Assembly (NCBI GenBank): GCA_964383855.1
Contig: CAYLIP010000067.1
Span: 1-12,237, forward strand
Length of the DNA stretch: 12,237 nucleotides
Source: CAZHAC01 sp964383855
Lineage (GTDB): Bacteria > Chloroflexota > Dormibacteria > Dormibacterales > Dormibacteraceae
Direction of reading: 5' to 3'
A model generated the notes under the pieces. The model ran no database searches. It saw only the letters and a list, made by a program, of their open reading frames with translations, and was not told the origin of the DNA. Both the position numbers and the translations under genes were made by a program. Positions 5,906-11,961 of this stretch are shown here, in pieces; the stretch's first letter is position 1; every line of letters starts with the position of its first letter.

Positions 5906-6708
5906 CGTTCGACGAGGCGGCCCGGGCGGTCCCCACCGCGCCCGGGCGCTACAGATACGTGTTCGACGACGCCTGGTTCGGGCTCGGCGGACCTCACGGC
6001 GGCTTCCTGGCCGCGCTCCTGCTGCGCGCGATGATGTCGGAGGTCGACCCGGCGCGCCACCCGCGATCGCTGACCGTCCACTTCGCGGCCCGGATCGCCA
6101 CCGGTGCAACGGAGATCGAGGTCCACGAGGAGCGCCGAGGCGGACGCATGAGCTTTGTCAGCGCGCGGCTGACGCAGGGCGGCGATGTCATGGCGCTCGC
6201 CCTGGGCGCCTTCTCGAGTCCGCGCGAGAGCCCGGACATCACCGACGCCGTGTTCCCCGACGTCTTCCCGCCCGAGAAGGTGGCGCCCACCCCCGACCGC
6301 CCCCACGCGCCGCCCTTCGCCCGCCATTTCGACTTCCGGCCGGTCCTCGGCGGACTGGTCTTCAAGGGCGGCTCGCAGGCGATGTCGGGCGGCTGGATGC
6401 GTTTCAACGAGGCCTCGCGGATTGACGCCCCGGCGATCGCCTGCTTCACTGACGCCTGGATGCCGGCCATCTTCACGCGGATCGACTTTCGAGCCGGGGC
6501 GCCGACCATCGACCTCACCGTCCACATCCGGGCCGAATTCCCGCTGGCCGGTCTGGGGCCCGACGACTTCGTGCTCGGCGTCTTCCGCTCGCACCGGGTC
6601 GAGAGCGGGTTCTTCGAGGAGGACGGGGAGCTCTGGACGCGGGACGGCCGCCTGGTGGCCCAGTCGCGCCAGCTGGCGCTCCTGATCCCGCTTCCGCCAC
6701 GAGACTAG
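5902..6708 (+). CDS. TesB-like double-hotdog acyl-CoA thioesterase
   Basis: A 268-residue protein of the thioesterase-like superfamily (4HBT_3/TesB type), expected to hydrolyse acyl-CoA esters in the cytoplasm. The first hotdog carries GGPHGGFLAALLLRAM (about 29-44), the central helix motif of this group, and a strand SLTVHFAA. The second hotdog begins near residue 165 and includes DAWMPAIFTRIDF and PTIDLTVHIRAEF, the usual PT-x-DLT-x-H strand. The start is TTG at 5902, sharing TTGA with the stop of the TGT-like gene and preceded by GAGGTGG, so it is translationally coupled. The length is normal. A substrate cannot be assigned, and coupling to a tRNA-modification-type enzyme has no obvious metabolic logic. 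Confidence 0.82.
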   Translation: MTFDEAARAVPTAPGRYRYVFDDAWFGLGGPHGGFLAALLLRAMMSEVDPARHPRSLTVHFAARIATGATEIEVHEERRGGRMSFVSARLTQGGDVMALALGAFSSPRESPDITDAVFPDVFPPEKVAPTPDRPHAPPFARHFDFRPVLGGLVFKGGSQAMSGGWMRFNEASRIDAPAIACFTDAWMPAIFTRIDFRAGAPTIDLTVHIRAEFPLAGLGPDDFVLGVFRSHRVESGFFEEDGELWTRDGRLVAQSRQLALLIPLPPRD

Positions 6709-6711
6709 AAG

Positions 6712-6783
6712 CCTCCTCTCTCACTTGGTGGGAGGTGTCGCCGCGAAGCGGCGACGGAGGGGACCCACCGCTCCCCAGAGCGG
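6712..6783. repeat. Three-hairpin palindromic intergenic element
   Basis: The first hairpin is CTCTCAC (6718-6724), loop TTG, GTGGGAG (6728-6734). The second is GTCGCCGC (6737-6744), loop GAA, GCGGCGAC (6748-6755), a perfect 8-bp stem. An outer stem CCTCC (6712-6716) with GGAGG (6757-6761) closes both, giving a cloverleaf-like three-way junction. A third hairpin CCGCTC/GAGCGG (6768-6783, loop CCCA) follows. The layout resembles dispersed REP-like palindromes found in many GC-rich genomes. It sits between two convergent genes and may also end transcription. Confidence 0.65.
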
Positions 6784-6796
6784 AGAGAAGCGTCTC

Positions 6797-6853
6797 AGCC
6801 CGCCTCTAGCCTCTTTTTCAGCCCTCTTCTAGCCCTCTTTTCAGCCCTCTTGC
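6797..6853. repeat. 11-12 bp pyrimidine-rich tandem repeat spanning the DinB stop codon
   Basis: Five imperfect units start with AGCC on the plus strand, at 6797, 6808, 6820, 6831 and 6843. The last four read approximately AGCCCTCTTNTC. On the minus strand each unit is close to AAGAGGGCTGA or AAGAGGGCTAG, and the first carries the TGA stop of the DinB-like gene. The gene end has apparently been duplicated in tandem. The T5 at 6814-6818 may aid plus-strand termination. Confidence 0.65.
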
Positions 6854-7422
6854 AGCGCCCGTCCCGGCTTCCGTGGCGGCAGCAGGCCCAGGTCCCTCGT
6901 CTCCGGCAGCTGTGCGATCAGGTTGCGCAGCTGCGTCAGGTGGCCCGCCTCGTGGCGGCCGACCAGCTCGCAGACCGCGAACAGGCTGAGCTGGCCGCGC
7001 TCGCCGTCGGCCACCGTCTCCGCCCACCGGCTCGGGCTCAGGCCCCGCAGCAGGTCGACCGTCCGGCGCCGGTCGCGTGCGAAGCCCTCGAGGAGATCCT
7101 CGCCGCCGGCGGCGGTGGGCGCCGGCTCGAGCGCCGACCTCAGGTCGACCTCGGTGGCGCCATCGATGAGCACGTGGCGGAAGAGCGCATCGATCAACGT
7201 GCCGCTCTGCGCCACGTGCGCGACCAGCTCGGCGATCGTGGGCAGGGCAGGAGCGTGGCGGTAGCTGAGGCGCTCCTCGTCGAGCGACAGCACGATGTCG
7301 GCCACCCGCTCGGGCACCTGGGCCAGGAGGACGACGTAGTCCTCCGGTCTCACCTGGTGCGGGCGCTCCGGCGGCTGCTCAGGCTGCTCAGGCTGGCGCC
7401 CGCCCTCCTCGGCTTCGTCCAC
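6841..7422 (-). CDS. DinB/YfiT-like metal-binding four-helix protein
   Basis: A protein of about 193 residues with the DinB-superfamily pattern. The helix PTIAELVAHVAQSG provides the first His (69). The last core helix, CELVGRHEAGHLTQLRNL, provides the His157-x3-His161 pair, completing the three-His metal site. Between them is the FARDRRRTVDLLRGLSPSRWAET segment usual for the family. Members include damage-inducible proteins and thiol-dependent transferases; the reaction here is unknown. In-frame starts are TTG 7464, GTG 7428, GTG 7422 and GTG 7353. GTG 7422 is preferred because TACCCT (TANNNT) precedes it by seven bases. The N-terminal 20-odd residues are low complexity (QPEQPEQPPERP). The stop lies in the first unit of a tandem repeat, and the gene diverges from the zinc-ribbon gene. 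Confidence 0.8.
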   Translation of the reverse strand: MDEAEEGGRQPEQPEQPPERPHQVRPEDYVVLLAQVPERVADIVLSLDEERLSYRHAPALPTIAELVAHVAQSGTLIDALFRHVLIDGATEVDLRSALEPAPTAAGGEDLLEGFARDRRRTVDLLRGLSPSRWAETVADGERGQLSLFAVCELVGRHEAGHLTQLRNLIAQLPETRDLGLLPPRKPGRALQEG

Positions 7423-7444
7423 CGGCACAAGGGTAGTGATCAGG

Positions 7445-7450
7445 AATAAT
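7445..7450 (+). promoter_or_regulatory. Possible -10 box for the zinc-ribbon gene
   Basis: AATAAT, one base off TATAAT, stands seven bases before ATG 7458 in a 35-base divergent spacer. No Shine-Dalgarno site is present, so a leaderless transcript is likely. The opposite strand has TACCCT at 7435-7430, seven bases before GTG 7422 of the DinB-like gene. Confidence 0.4.
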
Positions 7451-7457
7451 CGGGTCG

Positions 7458-7658
7458 ATGGCAACCGCGATCCAGACCGAGTGCGACCGCTGCAAGGCGC
7501 CGCTCCTGGCGGGCGCCGCCTACTGCGAGCGCTGCGGTGAGAGGACGCGCCGCGCCAAGGGCATGGTCCGGCTCACCCTGCGGGTCGAGCTGATCGCGCT
7601 GGCCCTGGTCGCCCTGATGACGGCCGGGTTCGTCGCCTCCTTCATGTTCCAGCGCTAG
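7458..7658 (+). CDS. Zinc-ribbon single-pass membrane microprotein
   Basis: A 66-residue protein with an N-terminal zinc ribbon, Cys9-x2-Cys12 (CDRC) and Cys23-x2-Cys26 (CERC). A short basic linker (RTRRAKG) and one hydrophobic helix from about residue 43 to 63 follow, and the protein ends FQR. By the positive-inside rule the ribbon should face the cytoplasm. Short 'zinc-ribbon domain-containing' membrane proteins of this design are common but uncharacterised. The coding call is supported by the paired cysteines, the clean helix and the promoter-like AATAAT just upstream. It stops 17 bases before the convergent end of the ChlI-like gene. Confidence 0.7.
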   Translation: MATAIQTECDRCKAPLLAGAAYCERCGERTRRAKGMVRLTLRVELIALALVALMTAGFVASFMFQR

Positions 7659-7675
7659 ACCTCCCTTACCCGGGG

Positions 7676-9082
7676 TCAGCGGCGGTAGAGAGCGCGGCCC
7701 TCCATCTCGTCCTTGTTCAGCCGCTTGGCCAGGTGCAGGCCCTCGAGGATGAACTCGACCACCGAGGCGCGCACCTCGGGCCGGTCGGGCAGGCCCAGGC
7801 GCTTGAGCGCGCTCTCGATCTCAGGGGCGTCGCCCAGGGCCTTCAGGTAGGTGGAGGCTGGCATCGACTCGCCGACCTCGAGCATGGTGCCCTCGTCGAA
7901 CCGCTGCACGAGAGGCTCGAACTGGGGCGTCGCGAAGTGCCGGCCGAAGACCGAGGAGACCGCCGCCCGCTGGATCCGCTGGAGCACCTGCTCCTCGCGG
8001 CCCTCGTCGAGTGCCTCGATCTCGACCCGGCCGGCCGTGGAGGCGACCAGGAAGTCGAGGTCCGAGATGCGCGGCACCGCCAGGCGCTCGCCCACCCGCA
8101 CCGCCCGCCGGATCGCGTTGGAGGCCAGGTTCTCGTAGTTGCCGATCGACATCCGGACCGAAACCCCGGAGGACTGCGAGATGTGCGGGCTGCGCCGGGC
8201 GCCGTGCGAGAGCTCGGCCACGATCTCCTTCATGAACCCGGGAACGAGCACCTCGACGTCGGAGGGCGGCAGCATCCGCTCGCCCTCCATGATCTCGATC
8301 TCCTCCGAGACGGTGAGCGGGTAATGCGTGCGGACCTGGGAGCCGAAGCGGTCCTTCAGGGGGGTGATGATGCGGCCCCGAGACGTGTAGTCCTCGGGGT
8401 TGGCGCTGGCCACCACCAGCAGGTCGAGGGGCATGCGGATCCGGTAGCCGCGGATCTGCACGTCCTTCTCCTCCATGATGTTGAGGAGGCCGACCTGGAT
8501 CCGCTCGGCCAGGTCGGGCAGCTCGTTGATCCCGAAGATGCCGCGGTTGCAGCGCGGCACGAGCCCGTAATGGATGGTCAGCTCGTCGGCCAGGTAGCGG
8601 CCCTCGGCGACCTTGATCGGGTCCACCTCGCCGATCAGGTCGGCGATCGAGATGTCGGGCGTGGCCAGCTTCTCGCCGTAGCGGCGGTCCCGGGCAAGCC
8701 AGCCGACCGGGGTGGCATCGCCCTTCTCGGCGACCAGGTCGCGGCAGCGGCGGCAGATCGGGTCATAGGGGTGATCCGCGATCTCGCAGCCCTCGATCAC
8801 CGGCACCTCGGGATCGAGGAAGGCGATCAGCGAGCGCATGAGCCGGCTCTTGGCCTGCCCCCGCTCGCCGAGCAGGATCATGTCGTGCCCGGAGATGACC
8901 GCGTTGGCGACCTGCGGCAAAACCGTCGCGTCGTAGCCGACGATCCCTGGAAGCAGCGGCTCGCCGGTCCGCATCCGAGCCAGCAGGTTGCGCCGCATCT
9001 CCTGCTTGACCGTTTCCCGGGCATGTCCGGACGCTCTCAGCTCGCCCAGCGTGGAGGGTCGCGAAGTGGCCGGGTGGGTCAC
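7676..9082 (-). CDS. ChlI/MoxR-like AAA+ ATPase
   Basis: A 468-residue AAA+ ATPase of the magnesium-chelatase subunit I-like/MoxR group. Walker A is GERGQAKS (72-79), with Ala in place of the usual Gly before Lys. The Walker B region is GIFGINEL (181-188), with Asn-Glu replacing Asp-Glu. SANPEDYTSRGRIITPLKDRF (226-246) holds sensor 1 Asn228 and the likely arginine finger. Cys99, Cys110 and Cys113 (GCEIADHPYDPICRRC) may form a metal site. The C-terminal helical lid is at about 290-370. Such ATPases normally work with a VWA-domain partner as an unfoldase or metal-insertion chaperone. No VWA gene lies in the window, and there is no pigment pathway here to suggest true Mg-chelatase. The GTG at 9082 is chosen because TATAGT lies seven bases upstream, implying a leaderless mRNA. 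Confidence 0.85.
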   Translation of the reverse strand: MTHPATSRPSTLGELRASGHARETVKQEMRRNLLARMRTGEPLLPGIVGYDATVLPQVANAVISGHDMILLGERGQAKSRLMRSLIAFLDPEVPVIEGCEIADHPYDPICRRCRDLVAEKGDATPVGWLARDRRYGEKLATPDISIADLIGEVDPIKVAEGRYLADELTIHYGLVPRCNRGIFGINELPDLAERIQVGLLNIMEEKDVQIRGYRIRMPLDLLVVASANPEDYTSRGRIITPLKDRFGSQVRTHYPLTVSEEIEIMEGERMLPPSDVEVLVPGFMKEIVAELSHGARRSPHISQSSGVSVRMSIGNYENLASNAIRRAVRVGERLAVPRISDLDFLVASTAGRVEIEALDEGREEQVLQRIQRAAVSSVFGRHFATPQFEPLVQRFDEGTMLEVGESMPASTYLKALGDAPEIESALKRLGLPDRPEVRASVVEFILEGLHLAKRLNKDEMEGRALYRR

Positions 9083-9089
9083 GGGCTCA

Positions 9090-9099
9090 ACTATAGACT
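9090..9099. promoter_or_regulatory. Overlapping divergent -10 boxes
   Basis: The 26-base spacer between two GTG starts is centred on the perfect palindrome CTATAG (9091-9096). On the minus strand TATAGT (9095-9090) is seven bases before GTG 9082. On the plus strand TAGACT (9094-9099) is nine bases before GTG 9109. Neither gene has a Shine-Dalgarno site. The two boxes share bases, so polymerase can probably occupy only one at a time. Confidence 0.55.
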
Positions 9100-9108
9100 T
9101 GGCTCCTG

Positions 9109-9864
9109 GTGAGCCCTACCCAGACGCTTGCGCAGCGCTACTCGGGTGCGGCGGCGAGCGGAAGGCCGCTCATCGGCGGCCATCGCGGCAACCCTGCCGA
9201 GCAGCCGGAGAACACGATGGCGTCCTTCCAGTCAGCCATCGAGCTGGGCGTCGACATGATCGAATGCGACATCCACCAGTCGGCCGACGGCCGCATGGTG
9301 GTGATCCACGACCACTCCCTGGAGCGCACGACCAACGGCACCGGCATGGTGCGCGACCACGACTGGGATGAGCTGTCGAGGCTGGACGCCGGCGGCGGCC
9401 AGCGGCTGCCTCTGCTCGAGGAGGTGATCGACCTGGCGCGGCAGTCGGGCACCGGCCTCTGCATCGAGATCAAGCAGCTCCCGATTCCCTACCCCGGCAT
9501 CGAGCAGCGGCTGGTCGAGGCGCTGCGCGCCGAGGACATGGTCGGCCAGGCCGCCGTCATCAGCTTCTTCCATCCTTCCTGCCGGCTCATCAAGGAGATC
9601 GAGCCAGCGCTCCAGGTCGGGCTGCTGGAAGGCGCGCGCCCGATCGACCCCGTGCGCCTGCTGGAGGAGGCCGGCTCTGACATCTACGCGCCTCACTACG
9701 GGGCGATCGACCCCGACCTTGTGGCCCAGGTCCATGCCTCGGGCCGGGTGGTCGGCGTCTGGACGGTCGACGACCCGGCCGGCGTCATGTGGTGCCGCCA
9801 CTGCCGGCCCGACTCGGTCTTCACCAACCGCCCGCGCGAGATAGCCCCCCTTTTCCGCGCTTGA
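9109..9864 (+). CDS. Glycerophosphodiester phosphodiesterase (GDPD)
   Basis: A 251-residue TIM-barrel enzyme that hydrolyses glycerophosphodiesters to sn-glycerol 3-phosphate and an alcohol. Catalytic landmarks are GHRGNPAEQPENT (His25, Arg26, Glu34, Asn35), IECDIHQSADG (Glu52, Asp54), VIHDHSLERTTNGTG (His67) and CIEIK (Glu120, Lys122). The C-terminal VVGVWTVDDPAGV and SVFTNRP motifs are also standard. No signal peptide is seen, so it is cytoplasmic, like E. coli UgpQ. The GTG at 9109 has a -10-like TAGACT nine bases upstream. It overlaps the next gene by TTGA. UgpA- and UgpE-like permeases downstream support a role in using imported glycerophosphodiesters. The symbol ugpQ is plausible but withheld, because the family also includes GlpQ-like and polyprenol-linked enzymes. 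Confidence 0.9.
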   Translation: MSPTQTLAQRYSGAAASGRPLIGGHRGNPAEQPENTMASFQSAIELGVDMIECDIHQSADGRMVVIHDHSLERTTNGTGMVRDHDWDELSRLDAGGGQRLPLLEEVIDLARQSGTGLCIEIKQLPIPYPGIEQRLVEALRAEDMVGQAAVISFFHPSCRLIKEIEPALQVGLLEGARPIDPVRLLEEAGSDIYAPHYGAIDPDLVAQVHASGRVVGVWTVDDPAGVMWCRHCRPDSVFTNRPREIAPLFRA

Positions 9865-10976
9865 GCCGCTGGCTCGGCCCGGCCCTGCCGGCCTGGCTGG
9901 CGACGCGCCTGGGCATGGCCGCGATGAGCGTGTTCGCGGCCTCCTTCTCGGCGAACATGCTGCACCGCCAGACGTCGCCGCTGCGGATCTGGCTGGAGTG
10001 GGACACCGGCTGGTATCTCACGATCTCCCAGGCCGGCTACGCCACCGCAGACTCCGCCAACTTCTTCCCGCTCTTCCCTGCGCTGGTCGGGCTGGCCACC
10101 CGCGCCCTCGGTCACGGGCAGCGGCCGGCCGACGACAGCTTCCGGCTCGGGGTGGCCCTGCTCCTCTGCAGCCTCTTCGCCCTGGCCGCCATGGCCGCCG
10201 TCGGGCGGCTGGTCGAAGATGCCCGGCCCGGGCTCCAGCAGCGGGCTCTGCTGGCCCTGGCCGCCTTCCCGACCGCGTTCTTCCTGACCGCCGCCTACAC
10301 CGAGGCCCCCTTCATCGCCCTGGCCACCCTGTCCCTGGTCCTCGCCCGCCGGCGCCGGTGGGCGCCCGCCGCCGCCTGCGCGGTGCTGGCCGGCCTCACC
10401 CGCTCGACAGCGCTGATCCTGGTGCTTCCGCTCTTCTGGGAGGCCGTTCGCGAGGGTCGCGACCGTCGCCGCCTGGCGACCGCCGCCGCGCTCGGCGCGG
10501 CGCCGCTGCTGGGCATCGCGCTCTACTCCGCCTACCTCGGCTACCGCTTCGGCGACCCCCTGCTCTTCGTGCACACGCAGGCCGGCCAGTGGCATCACCA
10601 GCTGCAGGCTCCCTGGCAGACGGCGCGGCTGGTCGCCGAACACCTGGTTCACCGGCGGGCCGGGATGCTGCCGTTCGACCTTTCGATCTGGACGGCGGCC
10701 CTGATCGCAACGGTGGCCGGGGCGCGCCGGCTTCCGATCTCCTACACCCTCCTCGCGGCGGGTGTGCTGGTGACCGCGGTCGCCGCCCCGGTGACCGTCC
10801 AGAACGACGTCATGGCGTCGGCCGGCCGGTACGTGCTGGCAGCGACGCCGATCTTTGCCGTGGTCGCCGGCTGGATGCGGGCCAGCCGCACGTTCGAGCT
10901 CGCCTACGTCGTCTGCGGGCTCCTGCTCCAGGCCGGGCTTCTGCTCACCTTCCTCCTCGGCGGCCCGGTGCTCTGA
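9861..10976 (+). CDS. PIG-V-like GT-C mannosyltransferase
   Basis: A polytopic membrane protein of 371 residues with about nine or ten hydrophobic helices. The first-loop motif WDTGWYLTISQAGY (47-60), with Trp47-Asp48, followed by NFFPLFP (67-73), is the hallmark of the PIG-V family. That family uses polyprenyl-phosphate-linked sugars as donors; the first-loop Asp is the expected catalytic residue. AYTEAPF and GLTRSTALIL are also typical of the family. TTG 9861 is chosen because it overlaps the GDPD stop in TTGA and leaves a normal N-terminus; longer readings would enter GDPD coding sequence and are Pro-rich. In bacteria such proteins mannosylate lipids or cell-surface glycans. The acceptor here is unknown. 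Confidence 0.82.
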   Translation: MSRWLGPALPAWLATRLGMAAMSVFAASFSANMLHRQTSPLRIWLEWDTGWYLTISQAGYATADSANFFPLFPALVGLATRALGHGQRPADDSFRLGVALLLCSLFALAAMAAVGRLVEDARPGLQQRALLALAAFPTAFFLTAAYTEAPFIALATLSLVLARRRRWAPAAACAVLAGLTRSTALILVLPLFWEAVREGRDRRRLATAAALGAAPLLGIALYSAYLGYRFGDPLLFVHTQAGQWHHQLQAPWQTARLVAEHLVHRRAGMLPFDLSIWTAALIATVAGARRLPISYTLLAAGVLVTAVAAPVTVQNDVMASAGRYVLAATPIFAVVAGWMRASRTFELAYVVCGLLLQAGLLLTFLLGGPVL

Positions 10977-11007
10977 TCGGCTCTCCAATTCTTAACCGGC
11001 CGCTGTT

Positions 11008-11013
11008 TATGCT
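11008..11013 (+). promoter_or_regulatory. Possible -10 box before the UgpA-like gene
   Basis: TATGCT fits TANNNT and lies twelve bases before TTG 11026, in a relatively AT-rich 49-base gap (CCAATTCTTAAC upstream). It suggests the permease genes can be transcribed separately from GDPD and the mannosyltransferase. No -35 box is clear. Confidence 0.35.
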
Positions 11014-11025
11014 CCGCGACTGACC

Positions 11026-11961
11026 TTGGAAGCCACTGCCCACCCAGGGGTACCCGCGAGCGGGGCGGCGGCTCGACGTCCACGCCGGGCCGGCGGCGGC
11101 GCGCTCACCGCGCTCGCGTTCCTGCTGCCCTCGCTGGCCGTCTTCGGCGTCTTCATCTTCTGGCCCCTGACGCGGACGGTCTACCTCAGCCTGCACGGAA
11201 ACGACATCATCGGCCGGCCCACGCGCTTTGTCGGCCTGACCCAGTACCAGCTCATGCTGAGCTCGCCCGGTCTCCGCGAGCAGCTGCTCAACACGGTCGA
11301 GTTCACAGTCCTGACGGCGCCGACGCTCGTGGTCTCCCTCCTGCTCGCCCTCCTCCTGCAGCAGCGGATCGCAGCCATCGGAGTCTTCCGCACGCTGCTG
11401 GCCACCCCCTTCGCCTTCTCGGTGGCGACCGCGTCGGTGGTGTTCGCGATCTTCTTCAACCCCGGCGTCGGGGTCCTCAACGGCTTCCTCCAGGTCCTTC
11501 ACCTGCACCCGGTCGGGTGGCTGACAGACCCTCACGCCGCGCTTCCGAGCATTGCGCTGGCCAGCGTCTGGCTGCAGCTGGGCTACTGCGTCCTCGTCAT
11601 CTCGGCCGGGCTCCAGGCGATACCCGAGGAGCTCTACGAAGCGGCTCGTCTCGACGGCGCCGGCGGCGGCCGGATGGCGTGGAGCGTGACGCTGCCACTG
11701 CTGACGCCGACGCTCTTCTTCCTGCTCGTGGTCAACACGATCCAGGCGCTGCAGTCGTTCGGGCAGATCCACATCCTCACCCGCGGCGGGCCGGCCGGAG
11801 CCACGACGACCATCGTCTACGCGATCTACTACAACGCGTTCGCCTTCGGGAACAGCAACTTCGGCCTGAGCTCGGCGATGGCGATGGTGCTCTTCGCGAT
11901 CGTGCTGGCCGTCACCGCGGTGCAGTTCGGCGTGCTGGAACGCAGGGTCTTCTACCGGTGA
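11026..11961 (+). CDS. UgpA-family ABC sugar/glycerol-3-phosphate permease
   Basis: Inner-membrane permease (311 aa) of a carbohydrate-uptake CUT1 ABC transporter. After a basic N-terminus (RRPRRAGG), the first helix LTALAFLLPSLAVFGVFIFWPL is characteristic of UgpA/MalF-type proteins. About five more helices follow. The EAA loop EAARLDGAGGGRMAWSVTLPLLTP (about 204-227) is the contact for the ATPase. Later LQSFGQIHILTRGGPAGATTT matches the UgpA consensus strongly. The start is TTG 11026, with no clear ribosome binding site. The stop overlaps the start of the next permease gene as GTGA. The substrate cannot be fixed from one permease; the neighbouring GDPD favours glycerol-3-phosphate or glycerophosphodiesters over plain sugars. 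No binding protein or ATPase gene is in view. Confidence 0.87.
   Translation: MEATAHPGVPASGAAARRPRRAGGGALTALAFLLPSLAVFGVFIFWPLTRTVYLSLHGNDIIGRPTRFVGLTQYQLMLSSPGLREQLLNTVEFTVLTAPTLVVSLLLALLLQQRIAAIGVFRTLLATPFAFSVATASVVFAIFFNPGVGVLNGFLQVLHLHPVGWLTDPHAALPSIALASVWLQLGYCVLVISAGLQAIPEELYEAARLDGAGGGRMAWSVTLPLLTPTLFFLLVVNTIQALQSFGQIHILTRGGPAGATTTIVYAIYYNAFAFGNSNFGLSSAMAMVLFAIVLAVTAVQFGVLERRVFYR

Noticed and set aside
4133..6109. Minus-strand open frame of 658 codons across the TGT-like gene
   Set aside because: Composition is Arg/Gly/His/Ala-rich with no domain, and it lies antisense to clear coding sequence with conserved TGT motifs. Long antisense frames are expected in DNA this GC-rich.
4147..6708. 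DNA 7-deazaguanine modification island (dpd-type)
   Set aside because: The TGT-like protein resembles the tRNA enzyme along its length more than DpdA, and no other dpd, helicase or nuclease gene is present.
6709..6840. Small RNA gene from the hairpin cluster
   Set aside because: The stems fit a dispersed palindromic repeat or terminator between convergent genes, and no promoter for an independent RNA is visible.
6797..6853. Short CRISPR-like array
   Set aside because: Units are 11-12 bases, contiguous and degenerate with no unique spacers, and no cas gene is near. It is a simple tandem repeat.
7676..9082. True magnesium chelatase subunit for chlorophyll or cobalamin synthesis
   Set aside because: No BchD/H, CobN or other tetrapyrrole gene is nearby, and the Walker residues differ from BchI. 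The broader ChlI/MoxR-like label is safer.
7733..9112. Plus-strand open frame of 459 codons opposite the ChlI-like ATPase
   Set aside because: It is low complexity and rich in Asp, Arg, Gly, Val and Leu with no recognisable fold. The opposite strand carries intact AAA+ motifs.
9696..10988. Minus-strand open frame of 430 codons opposite the mannosyltransferase
   Set aside because: It is rich in Gly, Arg, Gln and Glu without domains. The plus strand encodes clean membrane helices and PIG-V motifs.
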